DNA of 64,000 bases from the NCBI GenBank assembly GCA_024760905.1, contig CM045733.1, forward strand, positions 64,706,001 through 64,770,000. The letters are read 5' to 3'. The notes beneath the pieces are model-generated. The model worked only from the letters and a program-made list of their open reading frames with translations, searched no databases and had not been told where the DNA came from. Numbering within the stretch: the first letter of the stretch is position 1; each line of letters begins with the position of its first letter. Positions 1 through 11,820 of the stretch are shown here, one piece after another. This DNA comes from Plotosus lineatus. Taxonomy: Eukaryota > Chordata > Actinopteri > Siluriformes > Plotosidae. Made by a program: the position numbers and the translations under genes.

Positions 1-70
1 GGTTATAATGGGGCATGAACCCCCGACCTTTGGGTCAGTAAGCCAGCACCCTACCACCAGGCAACCATTG
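1..70 (-). repeat. SINE-A head, cut by window edge
   Basis: The complement gives GGTGCTGGCTTACTGACC and a GGGGGTTCATGCCCC B-box-like motif. The remainder lies before the window. Confidence 0.7.
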
Positions 71-237
71 CACATTTAAAAATTTAGGGGATTGTTAGCG
101 GGGAAAAAATGTAAAGGAAAACCCAGGATTTGTGGGTGGGACCCCTGAAAGGAGAGAAGACATAAATCAGGAGCTCTGCATTGAGCCAGTGCCTAAATAA
201 TGAATGCGCACATGGGTTGGTTTATTCAGGGCTATTT

Positions 238-555
238 TCCGGAATGAGTAAATCAGAGGGACAGCACATGTAAGATGTTTTGGAGACAAAGTCAGAAAGG
301 CTAGATTGAGATGGTTTGGACATGTACAGAGGAGGGAAAGTGAGTATATTGGTAGTAGGATGCTGCGGTTGGAACTACCAGGCCAAAGGCCTAAAGGAAG
401 ACCAAAGAGAAGATTTATGGATGTGGTGAAGGAGGACATGAAGGTAGTTGGTGTCAGAGTAGAAGATGCAGAGGAAAGGGTGAGATGGAGGAAGATGATT
501 CGCTGTGGTGACCCCTGAAGGGAACAGCTAAAAGGAAAAGAAGTAAAAGAAGACC
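238..555 (+). pseudogene. RTE (Expander-like) retrotransposon, 3' end
   Basis: This 5'-truncated copy encodes the C-terminal tail of an RTE-clade reverse transcriptase: LRWFGHVQRRESEYIGSRML, then RGRPKRR-like and MDVVKEDMKVVGV motifs, ending MIRCGDP. It finishes in an A/G-rich GAAAAGAAG tail typical of the family. At least one frame break lies near the start. Confidence 0.85.
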
Positions 556-621
556 ACCTTTGGTTTGTCACTGTTAATGGTCCAATAATACCGTGTACAT
601 ACGTTAATGTAAACAGGAACT

Positions 622-922
622 GGTTTGGGGTTCAAGCCCAACAATCAGCAGGTTGCCGTTGCTGTCCCTCCAGTGCAGTTAACTGGTTTGTCAACAGCCA
701 GCCATGTCTCTCACCGTATGTGATGAGAGGCATGTAGAAGAACCATTGCTGACGTTCCTCAAGAGTAGGCCATTGGGTTGCTGTCAGTGTGCTTGTGCCT
801 TGCAATGGCCTGTTATGCTGTCCAGTGTGTACTCGACCCTCGCCCAGAGTTGGCTGGGATGTGCACCAGCCTCTCGACAGCCCTAATTAGGATTAAGCGG
901 TTCAGAAAACGAATGAATGGAT
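622..922 (+). repeat. SINE-A, 10-bp TSD
   Basis: The tRNA-like head is truncated at GGTTTGGGGTTCAAGCCC. The body and the GGATTAAGCGGTTCAGAAAA tail are intact. Duplications AACAGGAACT lie at 612-621 and 923-932. Confidence 0.85.
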
Positions 923-932
923 AACAGGAACT

Positions 933-1187
933 CTTTCATTCATTCATTTTCTAAGTCACTTGATCTTAATTAGGGGTGAATCAGGAAGGCTGGCGCCCAT
1001 CTGAGCCAGCTCTGGGAGAAGGTAGGGTACACCCTGAACATCTCACCAAGCCATTGCAGGGCTAGCACACGTAGAACCATTCACACTCACATCAAAGGGT
1101 GATTTACAAGCAGCAATTTGCCTACTGTGCATGATTTTTGACTGTGGGAGGAGACCTACACAAGCATGGGGAGAACATACAAACTCA
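933..1187 (-). repeat. SINE-B (Mermaid/DANA-like)
   Basis: The complement carries the GTTTGTATGTTCTCCCC, TAGGTCTCCTCCCACAGTC and tail GATCAAGTGACTTAGAAAAT of the family. It sits head-to-head against the SINE-A at 622. Confidence 0.75.
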
Positions 1188-2184
1188 AGACTTTCTTTGC
1201 TCCATGGCAGCCATACTCGTGAACACTGATAAAGATTTGGTAAATGTAAAATTCTGTTTTACGAGTGATTTGTTCCTGCTAATTAATGATGTATTACTGA
1301 AAGTGCTGCCTCAATTTATTACCCAGTGTAGCTTCCCTCCATATAAAATCGATGTACTGATTAATGGCTACCAAACACAAAAGTCATTTGTATAGCATCA
1401 ATCATTTGTATAGTGTGCTCGTTTTCTTTCGTAACCTTTACCATGGATCAACTTGTAAAAGTGAGCTGAATAATATCTGAATAATAGTTTTTAGCATTCT
1501 GTACAGCGTACATGTAACATTGGGTTTATTCTTTGATTAGACGCTTTAATCCAAAATCATCTGCCAGATTAGGACAGGATTCATACACAATCCAAGCACA
1601 CAGGATTATGAGGATTAGGATTAAGGACTCACGTACCCAACAAGGGTTGCACGGTAGTAAACGGATTTCTCCTCACAATTGTACTTATTAGTCCGAGCCG
1701 CAATCCAGCATTCCGCTTATTTTTGCCATGCTAGCATGCAAGTAGTATTGAGAGAAAGTGCCAACAACATAGTGAAGAAAGCAGGCGGATTTTACTCTCG
1801 TACTCCTGGGAGCAGGCAGTCAGATATTAAACTCACAGGGCATCGGAAGGCCATGGTCATTAGCATAAGAACATACTAGGTGCTTGTGGATTGCTGTGCA
1901 GATCATTTATAACGGTTATTCATTCATTTTTAGTTCCTGTTTTATCTTGGTGAGGACCAGGGTCGTGGTGGTTGTAATTATTTCTCTGGGGTGTTTTTTG
2001 TTTGTTGTCTGTTTTTTTTTTTTTTTTTTTTTTTTTTTTAGGAAACAGAACCAACTGAGTTTCTTTGTTAGAGGAAATAATTATAATAATAATTAATTAA
2101 TTCAGTTATTCTTAACCGCTTAATCCTATTTAGGGACGCGTGATCCAACACTACCACCGGGCTACCACTGTCCAATGGTGATGG

Positions 2185-2224
<40 letters not shown>
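1188..2224. other. No recognisable gene; poly-T and GAT arrays
   Basis: AT-rich sequence with a 28-T run (2011-2039) and a GAT array (2175-2226). No conserved frame. Confidence 0.6.
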
Positions 2225-2225
<1 letters not shown>

Positions 2226-2571
2226 GCAGCGGTGGCCTGGTGGTAAGGTGCTGGATCACCTTAGGTTTACCTTAACTGATCCTAAGGTTGGGGGTTCAAG
2301 CCCCACTCTCTACAGGTTTGCACTGGGGGGAATAACCCAGTTATCAAAGGCCGGCCATGTCTCTCACTGTCAATGGTGTAAGGTTCATGTAAAAGAACCA
2401 TTACTGACTTTCAACAAGAGTAACTGCATAGCCATCAGCGTGTTTCTGCCCTGCGATGGCCTGGCGAGCTGTCCAGGGTGTATTCTGCCCTTGCCCGCAG
2501 TTGGCTGGGATGGGCGCCAGCCTCCCCGTGACCCTGATTAGGATTAAGCAGTTACAGAAAATCAATGAATG
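2225..2571 (+). repeat. SINE-A, full length
   Basis: GGCAGCGGTGGCCTGGTGGT head, GGGGGTTCAAGCCCC B-box-like motif, the body and GGATTAAGCAGTTACAGAAA tail are all present. It follows a GAT array and precedes an AAT array. Confidence 0.88.
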
Positions 2572-2572
2572 G

Positions 2573-2604
<32 letters not shown>

Positions 2605-2606
2605 CG

Positions 2607-2906
2607 ATGGCACAGTGGCATAGTGGTTAGCATGTCCGCCTCACAGCAAGAAGGTCCTGGGTTTGATTCGCAGCCTGGGCGTTTCTGTGTGGAGTTTATA
2701 TGTTCTCCAGGTACTTCGGTTTCCTCCCAGGTTCTTTGGCTGTTCCAAATCTCCCCTCGGTGTGAATGGTTGTGTGAGTGTTGGCCTTGCAATGGCCGAG
2801 TGAGCTGTCCAGGATGTACCCTGCCCTTGCCCGGAGTTGTCTGAGATGGGTGCCAGCCTCCCCATGACTCTACTTAGGACAAAGCAGTTCAAAAAACAAA
2901 TGAATT
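2607..2906 (+). repeat. SINE-B (Mermaid/DANA-like), full length
   Basis: The head GGCACAGTGGCATAGTGGTT and B-box-like GGGTTTGATTCGC are followed by GTGTGGAGTTTATATGTTCT and the common tail with AGGACAAAGCAGTTC. It is flanked by AAT/TTA arrays on both sides. Confidence 0.85.
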
Positions 2907-2938
2907 AATAATAATAATTATTATTATTATTATTATTA

Positions 2939-3460
2939 TCATCATCTTCATCTTCATCTTCTTACGCCTAATCCGGGGTCGGGTCGTGAGGGAGGCAGCC
3001 TACGCAATGAGGTCCAGACGTCCCTCACCCCAGCCACTTCCTCCAGCTCTTCCGAGGGGACACTGAGGCGTTCCCAGACAAGCCGAGAGACATAGTCCTT
3101 CCAGCGTGAAGTAGGTCAACCCCAGGGTCTCTTCCCGGTTGGACATGCCTGAAACACCACAGCAGGGTGGCGTTCTGGAGGCCTTCTAACCAGATGCCCA
3201 AGCCACCTCAACTGGCTCCTCTTAATGCGGAGGAACAGTGGTTATACTCTGAGCTCCTCCTAGATGGCTGAGCTTCTCACCTTATCTCTACGGAAGAGCC
3301 CGCCATCTGGTGAAGGAAGCCCATTTCAGCTGCTTTCTTCATCACGACGGACCAGTACAGCAGAGGCTGCAGTGATCTGCTTGTCGATCTCCTGCTCCAT
3401 CCTTCCCTCACTCGTGAATAAGACCCCGAGATACTTGAGCTTCTCTACTTGGGGCAATAA
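2939..3460 (-). pseudogene. Rex3-like retrotransposon, 3' end
   Basis: The complement encodes a decayed C-terminal Rex3 segment ending in WERLSVPSEELEEVAGVRDV and LRRLPPSRPDPG, with frameshifts. The GATGAA-type tail, seen here as TCATCTTCATCTTC, fits the GATG-rich tails of Rex3. The same segment occurs at 29704 and 23417. Confidence 0.75.
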
Positions 3461-3481
3461 TTAATTCCCTATTATTATTAT

Positions 3482-3605
3482 TCGTTCATTTTCTGTAACC
3501 GCTTAATCCTAATTAGGGTCATGGGGAGGTTGGCGCCCATTCCAGCCAACTCCAAGTGAGGGCAGAGTACACCTGGACAGCTCGCCATGCCATCACAGAG
3601 CGGAA
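3482..3605 (-). repeat. SINE tail fragment (A or B)
   Basis: Only the shared tail is present: TTCATTTTCTGTAACCGCTT to CTCGCCATGCCATCACAG. The body that would distinguish SINE-A from SINE-B is missing. Confidence 0.7.
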
Positions 3606-3652
3606 CCATGCATTTTTTTTTTATTATTAATTAATTAATTCTTTTAAGTAAA

Positions 3653-3985
3653 AGGCAGTGGTGGCCCAGTTGAAAAGTGCTGGATTACTGATCCCATGGT
3701 TGAGGGATCAAGCCCCACTGTCATCGGTTGTCACTGCTGTCCCCCTAGTGCAGCTAACTGGAACTCTCAACCATTTACATATACTAATATTAGAAACAAT
3801 CGTTTTCTTTTTCATTTATTCATTCATTTGGTGAACCACTTAATCCTAATTACTGTCACGGGGAGGCTGGTGCCCTTCTCAGTAGACTCCTGGCGAGTGT
3901 AGAGTACACCCTGGACAGCTCACGAGGTCATCGCAGAGCAGAAACACGCTGAAGGCTATACAGCTCCTCTTGACTACTGCAAAAG
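3653..3985. repeat. SINE-A head (+) next to SINE-A tail (-)
   Basis: 3653-3762 is a forward head to CAGCTAACTGG. 3812-3985 is the reverse complement of a tail and part of a body (GCAGAAACACGCTGAAGG). They are two partial insertions in opposite directions. Confidence 0.75.
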
Positions 3986-4117
3986 CAAGCAGGATCAGTC
4001 AACAGCATCTACAGGAGCAAGTGGGAGTGGAATTAAGAAATAGTTAAATAGACACCATTCTAGGTAAGATGAGAACAAGTACTGTATTCTGAAAAAAAGT
4101 CAATATATGGATAAAAT

Positions 4118-4365
4118 AATATGGTTTGGACATGTGCAGAGGAGGGAGAGTGAGTACATTGATAGTTGGATGCCGAGATTGGAGCTCCCAGGCAGAAGGC
4201 CTAGAGGAAAACCAAAGAGGAGATTTATGGATGTGGTGAAGGAGAACATGAAGGTCGTTGGTGTTAGAGAAGAAGATGCAGAGGAAAGGGTGAGATGGAG
4301 GCAGATGATTCGCTGTGGCGACCACTGAAGGGAGCAGCCGAAAGGAAAAGAAGAAGAAAGAAGAC
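4118..4365 (+). pseudogene. RTE retrotransposon, 3' end
   Basis: A short RTE tail encodes FGHVQRRESEYIDSWMPRLE through MDVVKENMKVVGVREEDAEE to MIRCGDH, then a GAAAAGAAGAAG tail. It is truncated at the 5' end close to the FGHV motif. No clear target-site duplication. Confidence 0.85.
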
Positions 4366-4679
4366 GGTTAAACTAATGACATGGACTATTGCCATGACCT
4401 TAAATATCATAAAAAGGGGCGGGGCAAAAGCAGTTTACTCATGAGTCAAACTAAAGTAAACAACAATAACACTTATGACTCTCAAAAATCATGTACCTCA
4501 TAATCGTCCACGGTTACCATTTCATTTCCACCACACATCTCTACGGAACGGCTGCAGTGAACTCAGTTCAATCTGCCCGAAAATTACAACACTTCAGCCT
4601 TGAAGGGACCTCAGAGCGGACCTTAAACCTGAGGATGTTTTTACCAGGACTGAAATTTGCGGTCTGTAAATTATTGGAA

Positions 4680-4711
<32 letters not shown>

Positions 4712-5074
4712 TTGGTCCACAGCACACTCAGCATTGCTGTAATTTGTAAATAAATTCACCCGACTCTAACTTCAACTGTCAATCCGTACAACTAATGAAA
4801 TTTTCAATGCTTCGCAGTTTACTGGCTGAAAATTAGTCAACTCGGCATCCATTTTACAACCCGTCTCAGCTCTTACACGTCTTCATCTGTCAATATTGAC
4901 CTGCATCTTAATGTATTTTTACTTGAGGAGCTTTTAAGTAGGTTGCCGAGGTTTTTCGGTAAGGTACTGTCTATATCTGTCTGGCTAAAGTGCAGTTGGG
5001 CGAGATGTCACTAATCGAAAGAAATTTTAAAGAAGCGTAGACTGTCTCTAGCACTGTTGTAGTAGAAGTCAGTA
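4366..5074. other. No recognisable gene; AAT array
   Basis: Mostly unique sequence with an AAT run at 4683-4710. Confidence 0.6.
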
Positions 5075-5154
5075 CAGTGGGACCTTGACCTACGTAATGT
5101 CTTTTATAACGAATTTTCCATGATATGAGCTTCGATCCCACCAAAAATCTACCC
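5075..5154 (+). mobile_element. Tigger-like left end
   Basis: It begins TA-CAGTGGGACCTTGACCTACG. It is cut by the RTE copy at 5155. Material after the RTE (5909-6030) may be its continuation but could not be matched securely. Confidence 0.5.
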
Positions 5155-5908
5155 CGTCTTCTTCTTCTTCTTTTCCTTTCGGCTTTTCCCTTCAGGGGTC
5201 GCCACAGCGAATCATCTGCCTCCATCTCACCCTTATCCTTTGCATCTTCTTCTCTTACACCAACGACCTTCATGTCCTCCTTCACCACATCCATGAATCG
5301 TCTCTTTGGTCTTCCTCTAGGCCTTTTGCCTGGTAGTTCCAGCCTCAGCATCCTATTACCAATATATTCACTATCCCTCCTCTGTACATGTCCAAACCAT
5401 CTCAATCTAGCCTCTCTGACTTTGTCTCCAAAACGTCTTACATGTGCTGTCCTGTCCCTCTGATGTACTCATTCCTAATCCTATCCATCCTCGTTACTCC
5501 CAAAGAGAACCTCAACATTTTCATCTCTGCTACCTCCAACTCTGCCTCCTGTCTTTTCCTCAGCGCCACTGTTTCTAAACCATACAACATCGCTGGCCTC
5601 AACACCGTCTTGTACACTTTTCCTTTCATTCTTGCCGATACCTTCCTATCACACATCACACCGGACACTTTTCTCCAACCATTCCAACCAGCCTGCACAC
5701 GCTTCTTCACCTCTTTTCCTCACTCTCCATTGCTCTGGATTGTTGAGCCTAAGTACTTAAAATCCTCCACCTTTCTTATCTCTGCTCCCTGTAATCTCAT
5801 CTCACCGTTCCTCTTGGGTCCTTGTCATTCATGCACATGTATTCTGTCTTACTGAGGCTAATCTTCATACCCCTCCTTTCCAGGGCATACCACCATCTCT
5901 CTAGCAAA
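5155..5908 (-). pseudogene. RTE retrotransposon, inverted 0.75-kb copy
   Basis: The complementary strand encodes the last part of the RTE polymerase, from the KTEYM-like region through KKRVQAGWNGWRKVSGVMCD and RPAMLYGLETVALRKRQE to the RWFGHVQRRDSEYIG tail. Two or more frameshifts interrupt it. The CTTCTTCTTC run at its left edge is the complement of the 3' tail. It appears to sit inside a Tigger-like sequence starting at 5075. Confidence 0.87.
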
Positions 5909-6119
5909 ATTTTGATTTACGGGCTCTGCTGGGGAAATGGCTTTTCCGGGCTGATTCGCCTTGTATTCTTCCACATGTATTCCTCCACGCCCCGAGAACC
6001 CCCCCCCCCCCCCCCCCCCAACGTACGTGTATAGTACGTGACTATAAATAGTGTTTACTGCACTTCATATCGTTTGCTTGGTGCTTTTCCCCTACACCAT
6101 AGGGAACACCTAGTGTATT

Positions 6120-6272
6120 TACGCATCCTCCACAGTAGATGGCAGTGGTTTGAATGTTTGAATGGTGTGTTTGGCGCTTTTCGTAAGAATTGTCTCGTAC
6201 ACAGAGGACAAAAATTTAGGAAAATGTTTTTCGTATACTGGATTTTTCGTATTCAGGGTTTTTCGTAACATG
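6120..6272 (-). mobile_element. Fragment of T1-type Tigger element
   Basis: The complement carries GTTACGAAAAACCCTGAAT, TTTTTGTCCTCTGTGTACGA and ACACACCATTCAAACATTC, in the order of the left part of T1 (27858). Confidence 0.7.
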
Positions 6273-7326
6273 TTTATGAGGCCTAATAGGGATTCAAACC
6301 CATAATCTCTCAATTGTGACTCCAGTCAAAAAAGGCGACACAGATTTATTAATGAATGAAATGTTCTCTTAATAAATAAGACGGGCTTAAGAGGAACTGT
6401 CTAATTAGGAGAATGAGTCTTCTTTTAAATAGTTTTAAAACTAGTTTCCCCGATATGGGTAACTGCTGTTTACATTCCTTTGTCCGCTCACCTAATTATT
6501 ATGAATTCATCCAAACGATCCTTTGCTATATCTGGCTATTTTTCAATGATGAACTCATTCCATGGGGAATTTTCTGCATCTTTTGACCTCCATTATGAGC
6601 TCCCCTTTCCTATTACCTTACCTGCACTCTCAACCCAAAGGGCTTAAGAATAACATTAACATAATTTCCCTCACAGGTTAATGGACTCTAATTCCCACAA
6701 GCATGCATTTAAAATGTCTATCATCACTACTAGACAGCGCCATCAATCACTCTGGACTCTACTGCCAGTCACAGTATGAAATCTGTGCAAAATAGAACAC
6801 AAAATATTTAAACTCGGACTTCACAGCGGTGTACACTCGGCATGTGAAAGTATTTCACATATTTACATTTATGTTTCATGCCATATCTGGTATCCAAAGG
6901 CCTTAAAAGTTTATCGAAAGAAACTCTGTAGAAAGTGGTGAAGAAGTGTCCAAAGAAGCTGGGTCTCCATCTGCACCAGAGCACTGAATTGCTGAGTGGC
7001 TTAGTTCAGCTTCATGCTTCATCTTCTCCAACCAAGGGCACCACAAGACCAAATCTAAGTGAAGTTCGACTAAACCATGGATTAGCACCTAATGCCCAGA
7101 GAGCCAGCTGTTTACGTTCCTCCTCCAAAATCTCTTCTCATAAAGATGCCGTATGAATATTCAGGAATAACCCTTCTTCATGCTTCTCCAAGTAAAGTGA
7201 GCACTATTAAGGAGCCATTGTTCTCTGCTCACTGAGCAAAACAATCAGTAATTCAGAACGCGTTCAGCCACACAATTTTCAACTGCTTCACTCAGTTACT
7301 TAGCATTCCCACTGGAACATTGTGAT

Positions 7327-7329
<3 letters not shown>
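6273..7329. other. No recognisable gene
   Basis: Unique sequence. An open stretch on each strand near 6903-7156 has no recognisable motif. Confidence 0.55.

Positions 7330-7370
<41 letters not shown>
7330..7370. repeat. CT array
   Basis: A CT run of about 40 bp. A similar TC run is at 47992-48036. Confidence 0.95.
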
Positions 7371-7723
7371 CCCTTCCCTCCCTGAGAGGGAGAGATCCAC
7401 AAAGTGATTTCACAGGCCTGTGGTCCAGGCCCTGCCAGTTGTTGTTCAGGATAAAATGACTGATAGGAGCTCTTGTGTATCAAACACATGAAAAATGACA
7501 AAACATCTGCCACTTCTTTCACCCTTTCACTCTTTTATTTATCTTGCATAATATATGTAGATATATCTATCAACTCTTACCATATAAACATTTTTTTACA
7601 TATTGTATCATAAATGTACCCTAAACACTAACTAACCCTTGCAACACAATTAATAGGAAACGATTCAGTAGTTATGTCTGAGATGTTTCTACAAGCTGTT
7701 TACTATTCTAATTAACTGTTGTG

Positions 7724-8043
7724 GTGGCCTGGCGGGAAAGGTACTGGATCACTGATCCTAAGGTTGGGGGTTCAAGACCCCACCAACCACCCCCGCCAGT
7801 GCATCTAACTGGGTTATCGAAGACTGGCCATGGTCTCTCACTGTTGCCGGTGAGAGGCTGTAAAAGAACCATTGTTGCCTTCCGACAAGAGTAGCTGCAA
7901 AGCAGTTGGCGTGTTTCCGCCCTGCGATGGCCTGGTGAGCTGTCCAGGGTGTACTCTGCCCTAGACCCGGAGTCGGCTGGGATGGGCGCCAGCCTCCCCG
8001 TTCCCCTAATTAGGATTAAGTGGTTACAGAAATTGAATGAATA
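7724..8043 (+). repeat. SINE-A, 10-bp TSD
   Basis: GTGGCCTGGCGGGAAAGGTA head, body and a GGATTAAGTGGTTACAGAAA tail. Duplications AACTGTTGTG lie at 7714-7723 and 8044-8053. Confidence 0.87.
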
Positions 8044-8402
8044 AACTGTTGTGTCTTTTATAATCACACAACCTGACAGAAATAGAAATTATAGCAATTA
8101 TCCCTTTAGAATTAAATCTCTTCATGCTCCAGATTGGAGTTGCCCTTTGCTGTGTGAACCATATCACATGATCTTTCACAGTCGTTAGAAGATGTTATAC
8201 TCATCCATGGGGAATTATACATATCACCCACTGTATATCGTTACACGCAAGACTGGAAGGGAAACACAAACAATTGAGAAATTACACATGTCCAGTCATT
8301 TTATGAAATTTCCTACTGATTGTAAACAGGTTATGAACATGTCCAGTACTTGGAATGAAATTTCTTATAGTGCTATTTAGATTTGATTTTGAACAATTAA
8401 TG

Positions 8403-8665
8403 ATTTATACCAATCTGCCATAACATTAACACCACATGAGGTCTGCGGCTAATTAAACACAAAGACATCAAAATGTAATGCGCTGTGTTGTGATCCCTTT
8501 CTATCACCGCCAGCATGAACAGGTTCGGCAGTTTGTTCTAGACTCTGCCTGCTCACTGGTTGTCCGTCCTTGGACCACTTTCGATAGGTACTTAGCACTG
8601 TTTTGTTTGTTTTTTATTCCCAAGATACTGGACCAATCAGGCCATTCACACCATTCTTGTGTAGC
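8403..8665 (-). mobile_element. Deleted Tc1-like transposon
   Basis: It begins with a terminal-repeat-like TGCCATAACATTAACACC. It then carries the complement of two separate Tc1 transposase segments joined together (around 8506-8545 and 8550-8595, including GTCCTTGGACCACTTT). The same family supplies the copy at 24172. It is non-functional. Confidence 0.7.
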
Positions 8666-8834
8666 ATTTAGAAATCAATATAATTTATATTGCAATGCAC
8701 CCGTCAGTGTACATAATGTTTTTATTGTTACGGCTAATTATAACTATAAATGTTTCAAATATCTTTGAAATTTTTCACTACAGGCATATAGTCAGTATAT
8801 TTGAGTTACTATTAATCCCACGAGGGAAATTTAA

Positions 8835-9085
8835 CCATCACATTTAACCCATCTAAAGTGAGTGCACACACTCGAAGCAGTGGGCGACCACGCAGTGCAA
8901 TGCCTGGAGAGCAGCTGAATGTTAGATGCCATGGTCAAGGGCATTTCAGCCATGAGACTGGAGGAAGGGAAGGTGCTGCTCACTTCCCGCAGAACCACAC
9001 ATTTTTCCTGCTGGCTCACAAATTAAACCAATTACCTTTTGGTCCAAAATTTGATTCCCTGACCATTAGGCAATAGGTGACTCCA
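8835..9085 (-). repeat. SINE-D copy
   Basis: It shares with 48960-49210 the order ACCCATCTAAAGTGAGTGCA, GCAGTGGGCGACCACGCAGT, CAAGGGCATTTCAGCCATGA and CACACATTTTTCCTGCTGG. The right end carries CTGACCATTAGGCAATAGG. Confidence 0.62.
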
Positions 9086-9185
9086 TATTCAAAAAAATAT
9101 TTTATGCCCTACAGAATTATTACAGAGTATGTTTATATCATTTTATTTAGAAATCATTAATGGAAAACAACACTTTATTTCTGTT

Positions 9186-9640
9186 TGACAACAGTGGGCA
9201 GCATTTTTGTCTCCACAGCACCAGGATCCTTTGTTCAATTCATGAACTTGTGCTACAGTCCAGGTAAATTTTCTGTGCTTTATTCTCCCCCATATTTCTG
9301 TATGTTTTACCCACATCCAATCCATACCAGCAGGTGTTTTGTCTATTGTGCGAAAGCTTTCAATAACAGGCTAATTTATATCTATGTATTGACACTGTCT
9401 CTGTAAATACAGCATTGGAGGTCACCAGGGTAAAGTACTTATAAAATACCTCCCTCCCTCCCTCCCAAACAAAAATACATAAACATATATGCTCACATTC
9501 ACACCTAGGGGCAATTTGGAACAGCCAGTTAGCCGAATGTGCATGTCTTTCGATTATGTGGGCAAGACAGAGTACTGGAAGAAACCATTGGAATCATGAA
9601 AGTTGAAACATGTAAACCACGTGAGCTTATAATATGTAGT
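9186..9640. repeat. Two old SINE-B-like pieces
   Basis: 9200-9410 looks like a strongly diverged forward SINE-B (AGCACCAGGATCC, TTGTTCAATTC). 9495-9640 is a reverse SINE-B middle (GGGGCAATTTGGAACAGCCA). A TCCC run separates them. Confidence 0.5.
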
Positions 9641-9880
9641 CCAGAACTATTCTATAGGAGGTTAACGATACATTCAATGTATCGCAAAGCGGCTTAACAC
9701 AGTAAAAGTTTGCAAAGTATAAAAGTTTAAATATTTTCTACAACCCCTATACATCCCTTATGAGCAAACGTCCTCAGTTGATGCGAGGAAGAAACCTGGA
9801 GGAACCAGGCCCAAAAGGAAACTCCTCCTTATTTAGGTGAAACCGAAAGGATACAAACAATATACTGTATGGGAAACTTC
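9640..9880. repeat. Possible old fish interspersed repeat
   Basis: The phrases GATGCGAGGAAGAAACCTGG, AGGAACCAGGCCCAAAAGG and AAACTCCTCCTTATTTAGG resemble a repeat seen widely in fish DNA. I recall no family name and could not define its ends. Confidence 0.4.
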
Positions 9881-9991
9881 ATTGCAGTACGAAATGTAGT
9901 CTGGTTGGTTATACCACATGATTATCTGGACTTACATGTCCAAGATGAGAACTGCTAATTTTAGATGTGTCCCTGTATCGAAGTTTTTGGC

Positions 9992-10312
9992 CATTCATTC
10001 ATTCATTTTCTGAACCACTTAATCCTAATTGCAGTCACGGGGAGGCTGGCACCGGGCAGAGTACACCCTAGACAGCTCATCAGGCCATGACAGGGCAGAA
10101 ACACGCTGTCAGCTATACAGCTCCTCTTGTCAAAAGTCAGCAATGATTCTTTTACAAGCCTCACACCATAGACAGTGAGAGACATGTCCAGCCTCTGATA
10201 ACCCACTTAGCTGCACTGGGGAGGGACAATGACAACCCGTTGAAAGTGGGGCTTGAACACCCAACCTTAGGATCAGTGATCCAGCACCTTTACCACCAAG
10301 TCACCATTGCCC
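9992..10312 (-). repeat. SINE-A
   Basis: Complement of a full copy from tail (TTCTGAACCACTTAATCC) to head (CACCTTTACCACCAAGTCAC). It has a deletion in the tail, where the GGGATGGGCGCC phrase is missing. Confidence 0.85.
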
Positions 10313-10329
10313 CAAATGTTCGGCCAAAG

Positions 10330-10930
10330 GTTTGTCAAAGGAATCTCAAGTCCATGTAGTTATATCAGCAACAGTATATCCGTCTGAGGAATCAGAGATT
10401 CCTCATGGGTATTCAGATTGTGACCTTCACACACCATAACTTCTCAAGATTTGTTTATTGATCTGCACCAGAGGGTGAAACATCCATATCACTGTCTACA
10501 GTTAAAACTTTACTGTGCAAAACGGAAGCCTTAGGGTAAGTGCATCTGGAAATACGATCAGGTCCTCTGAGCTTGGAGGCATCTGGGATGGACCATCAAA
10601 CAGTGGAAATCTGTTCAGATAAGTCAGTATTCCAAGTCATTTTGTTAAGAAATGGACTCTTTGTGCTTCAGAGCAATGAAAATAATTACTATCCAGACTG
10701 TTCATACACTTTGTAGCACCACCGAAAGACAGGGCCTGTCATGGCACAAGGTCATGGCAGCACCTTCAGCAAAGGTAACTAAATTCTGTAGTAGTAGCAG
10801 CATCAATGCAGAAAAGTACACTGAGATTTGGGAGCTACATTTTTCCAGAGACACCCATGCATACTTTAACAAGCAAATGCAAACTACATTTTTGCACACC
10901 AACAATGCTGTGTGGCTGCTGGACTAGTTT
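10330..10930 (+). pseudogene. Decayed Tc1 transposase
   Basis: Around 10590-10640 it reads VEICSDKSVFQVIL, and 10790-10925 reads INAEKYTEIWELHFSRDTHA and then a segment corresponding to the FQQDNAKPH catalytic region, now substituted. This matches the DD34E Tc1 transposase order. Stops and frameshifts are frequent. A homologous remnant on the opposite strand lies at 57690. Confidence 0.75.
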
Positions 10931-11820
10931 TCCTGCCTTGTCCCCAACTCAAAATATGTGGTGAATTTTGAAATGAAAAATATGACAGTGACAACTCTGC
11001 ACAACTTAACCTGTTTGCAAAGAAAATGTGACAAAATAAAACCTGGAATGCTTCATCTCTTGGTATCTTCAGTCCTTAACTATTTTTAAAATGTTGCGAG
11101 AAGAAATTGTAACATTACAGTGTCACATCTCCACCACGTCCATTTCATCCCTAACAGTCCCTCTCCCAGTTTCTTCTGAAAATTTTTTTTTTTGCTTACC
11201 TGTTCTTATTTAAGTTATTTATCTTGTTTATTACTCTCTTTCATTTCTTATGCTTACTTTTAGTTATCTATTTAAAGTGAAATTAAAGGATAGCCTTCCA
11301 ATCTCTCCCATTACACTGAAAATGTGTGTGTTTTCATCATCAGGTGGTGTTGCAATCTGTTAAATGTGTTTGCCTGTTTGAAAAAGCCACTTCTTTCAGT
11401 GTGTTTCACAAGAATCACAAGAATAAGGAGTAGATTGACCGTTCCAATAAGGCAAGATGCCAGCAACAATAACAGTATACAGATATAAATGAACAAATCA
11501 GATATAGACTAGTGAACTTCTGAATAAAATAAATTTAGACATATAACACATAGTAATACTACATTACATTTGCATATATCAGGCAAGCATCTGCTCTTTT
11601 ATTCGAACATATGGGAAATATCTCAGTACAGTACATCTAATGCACAACATTTCCTCAGTAACTGTTTATTTGAGTTCACCCCTGTCCCACTTTTCACAGT
11701 ACAGTGTTGCCTCCCTTTACAAGTATTTATTTATAGTGATCCACCTCCACCCCTTGATGGTTATAATAACAATAGTGTGTTTTGAAGACCAAAAACATAT
11801 GCTAAGTATCCAAGCGTTCA
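10931..11820. other. No recognisable gene or repeat
   Basis: AT-rich unique sequence without a convincing frame. Confidence 0.6.

Noticed and set aside
5992..6020. Regulatory C tract
   Set aside because: A plain poly-C run beside Tigger debris, with no other support.
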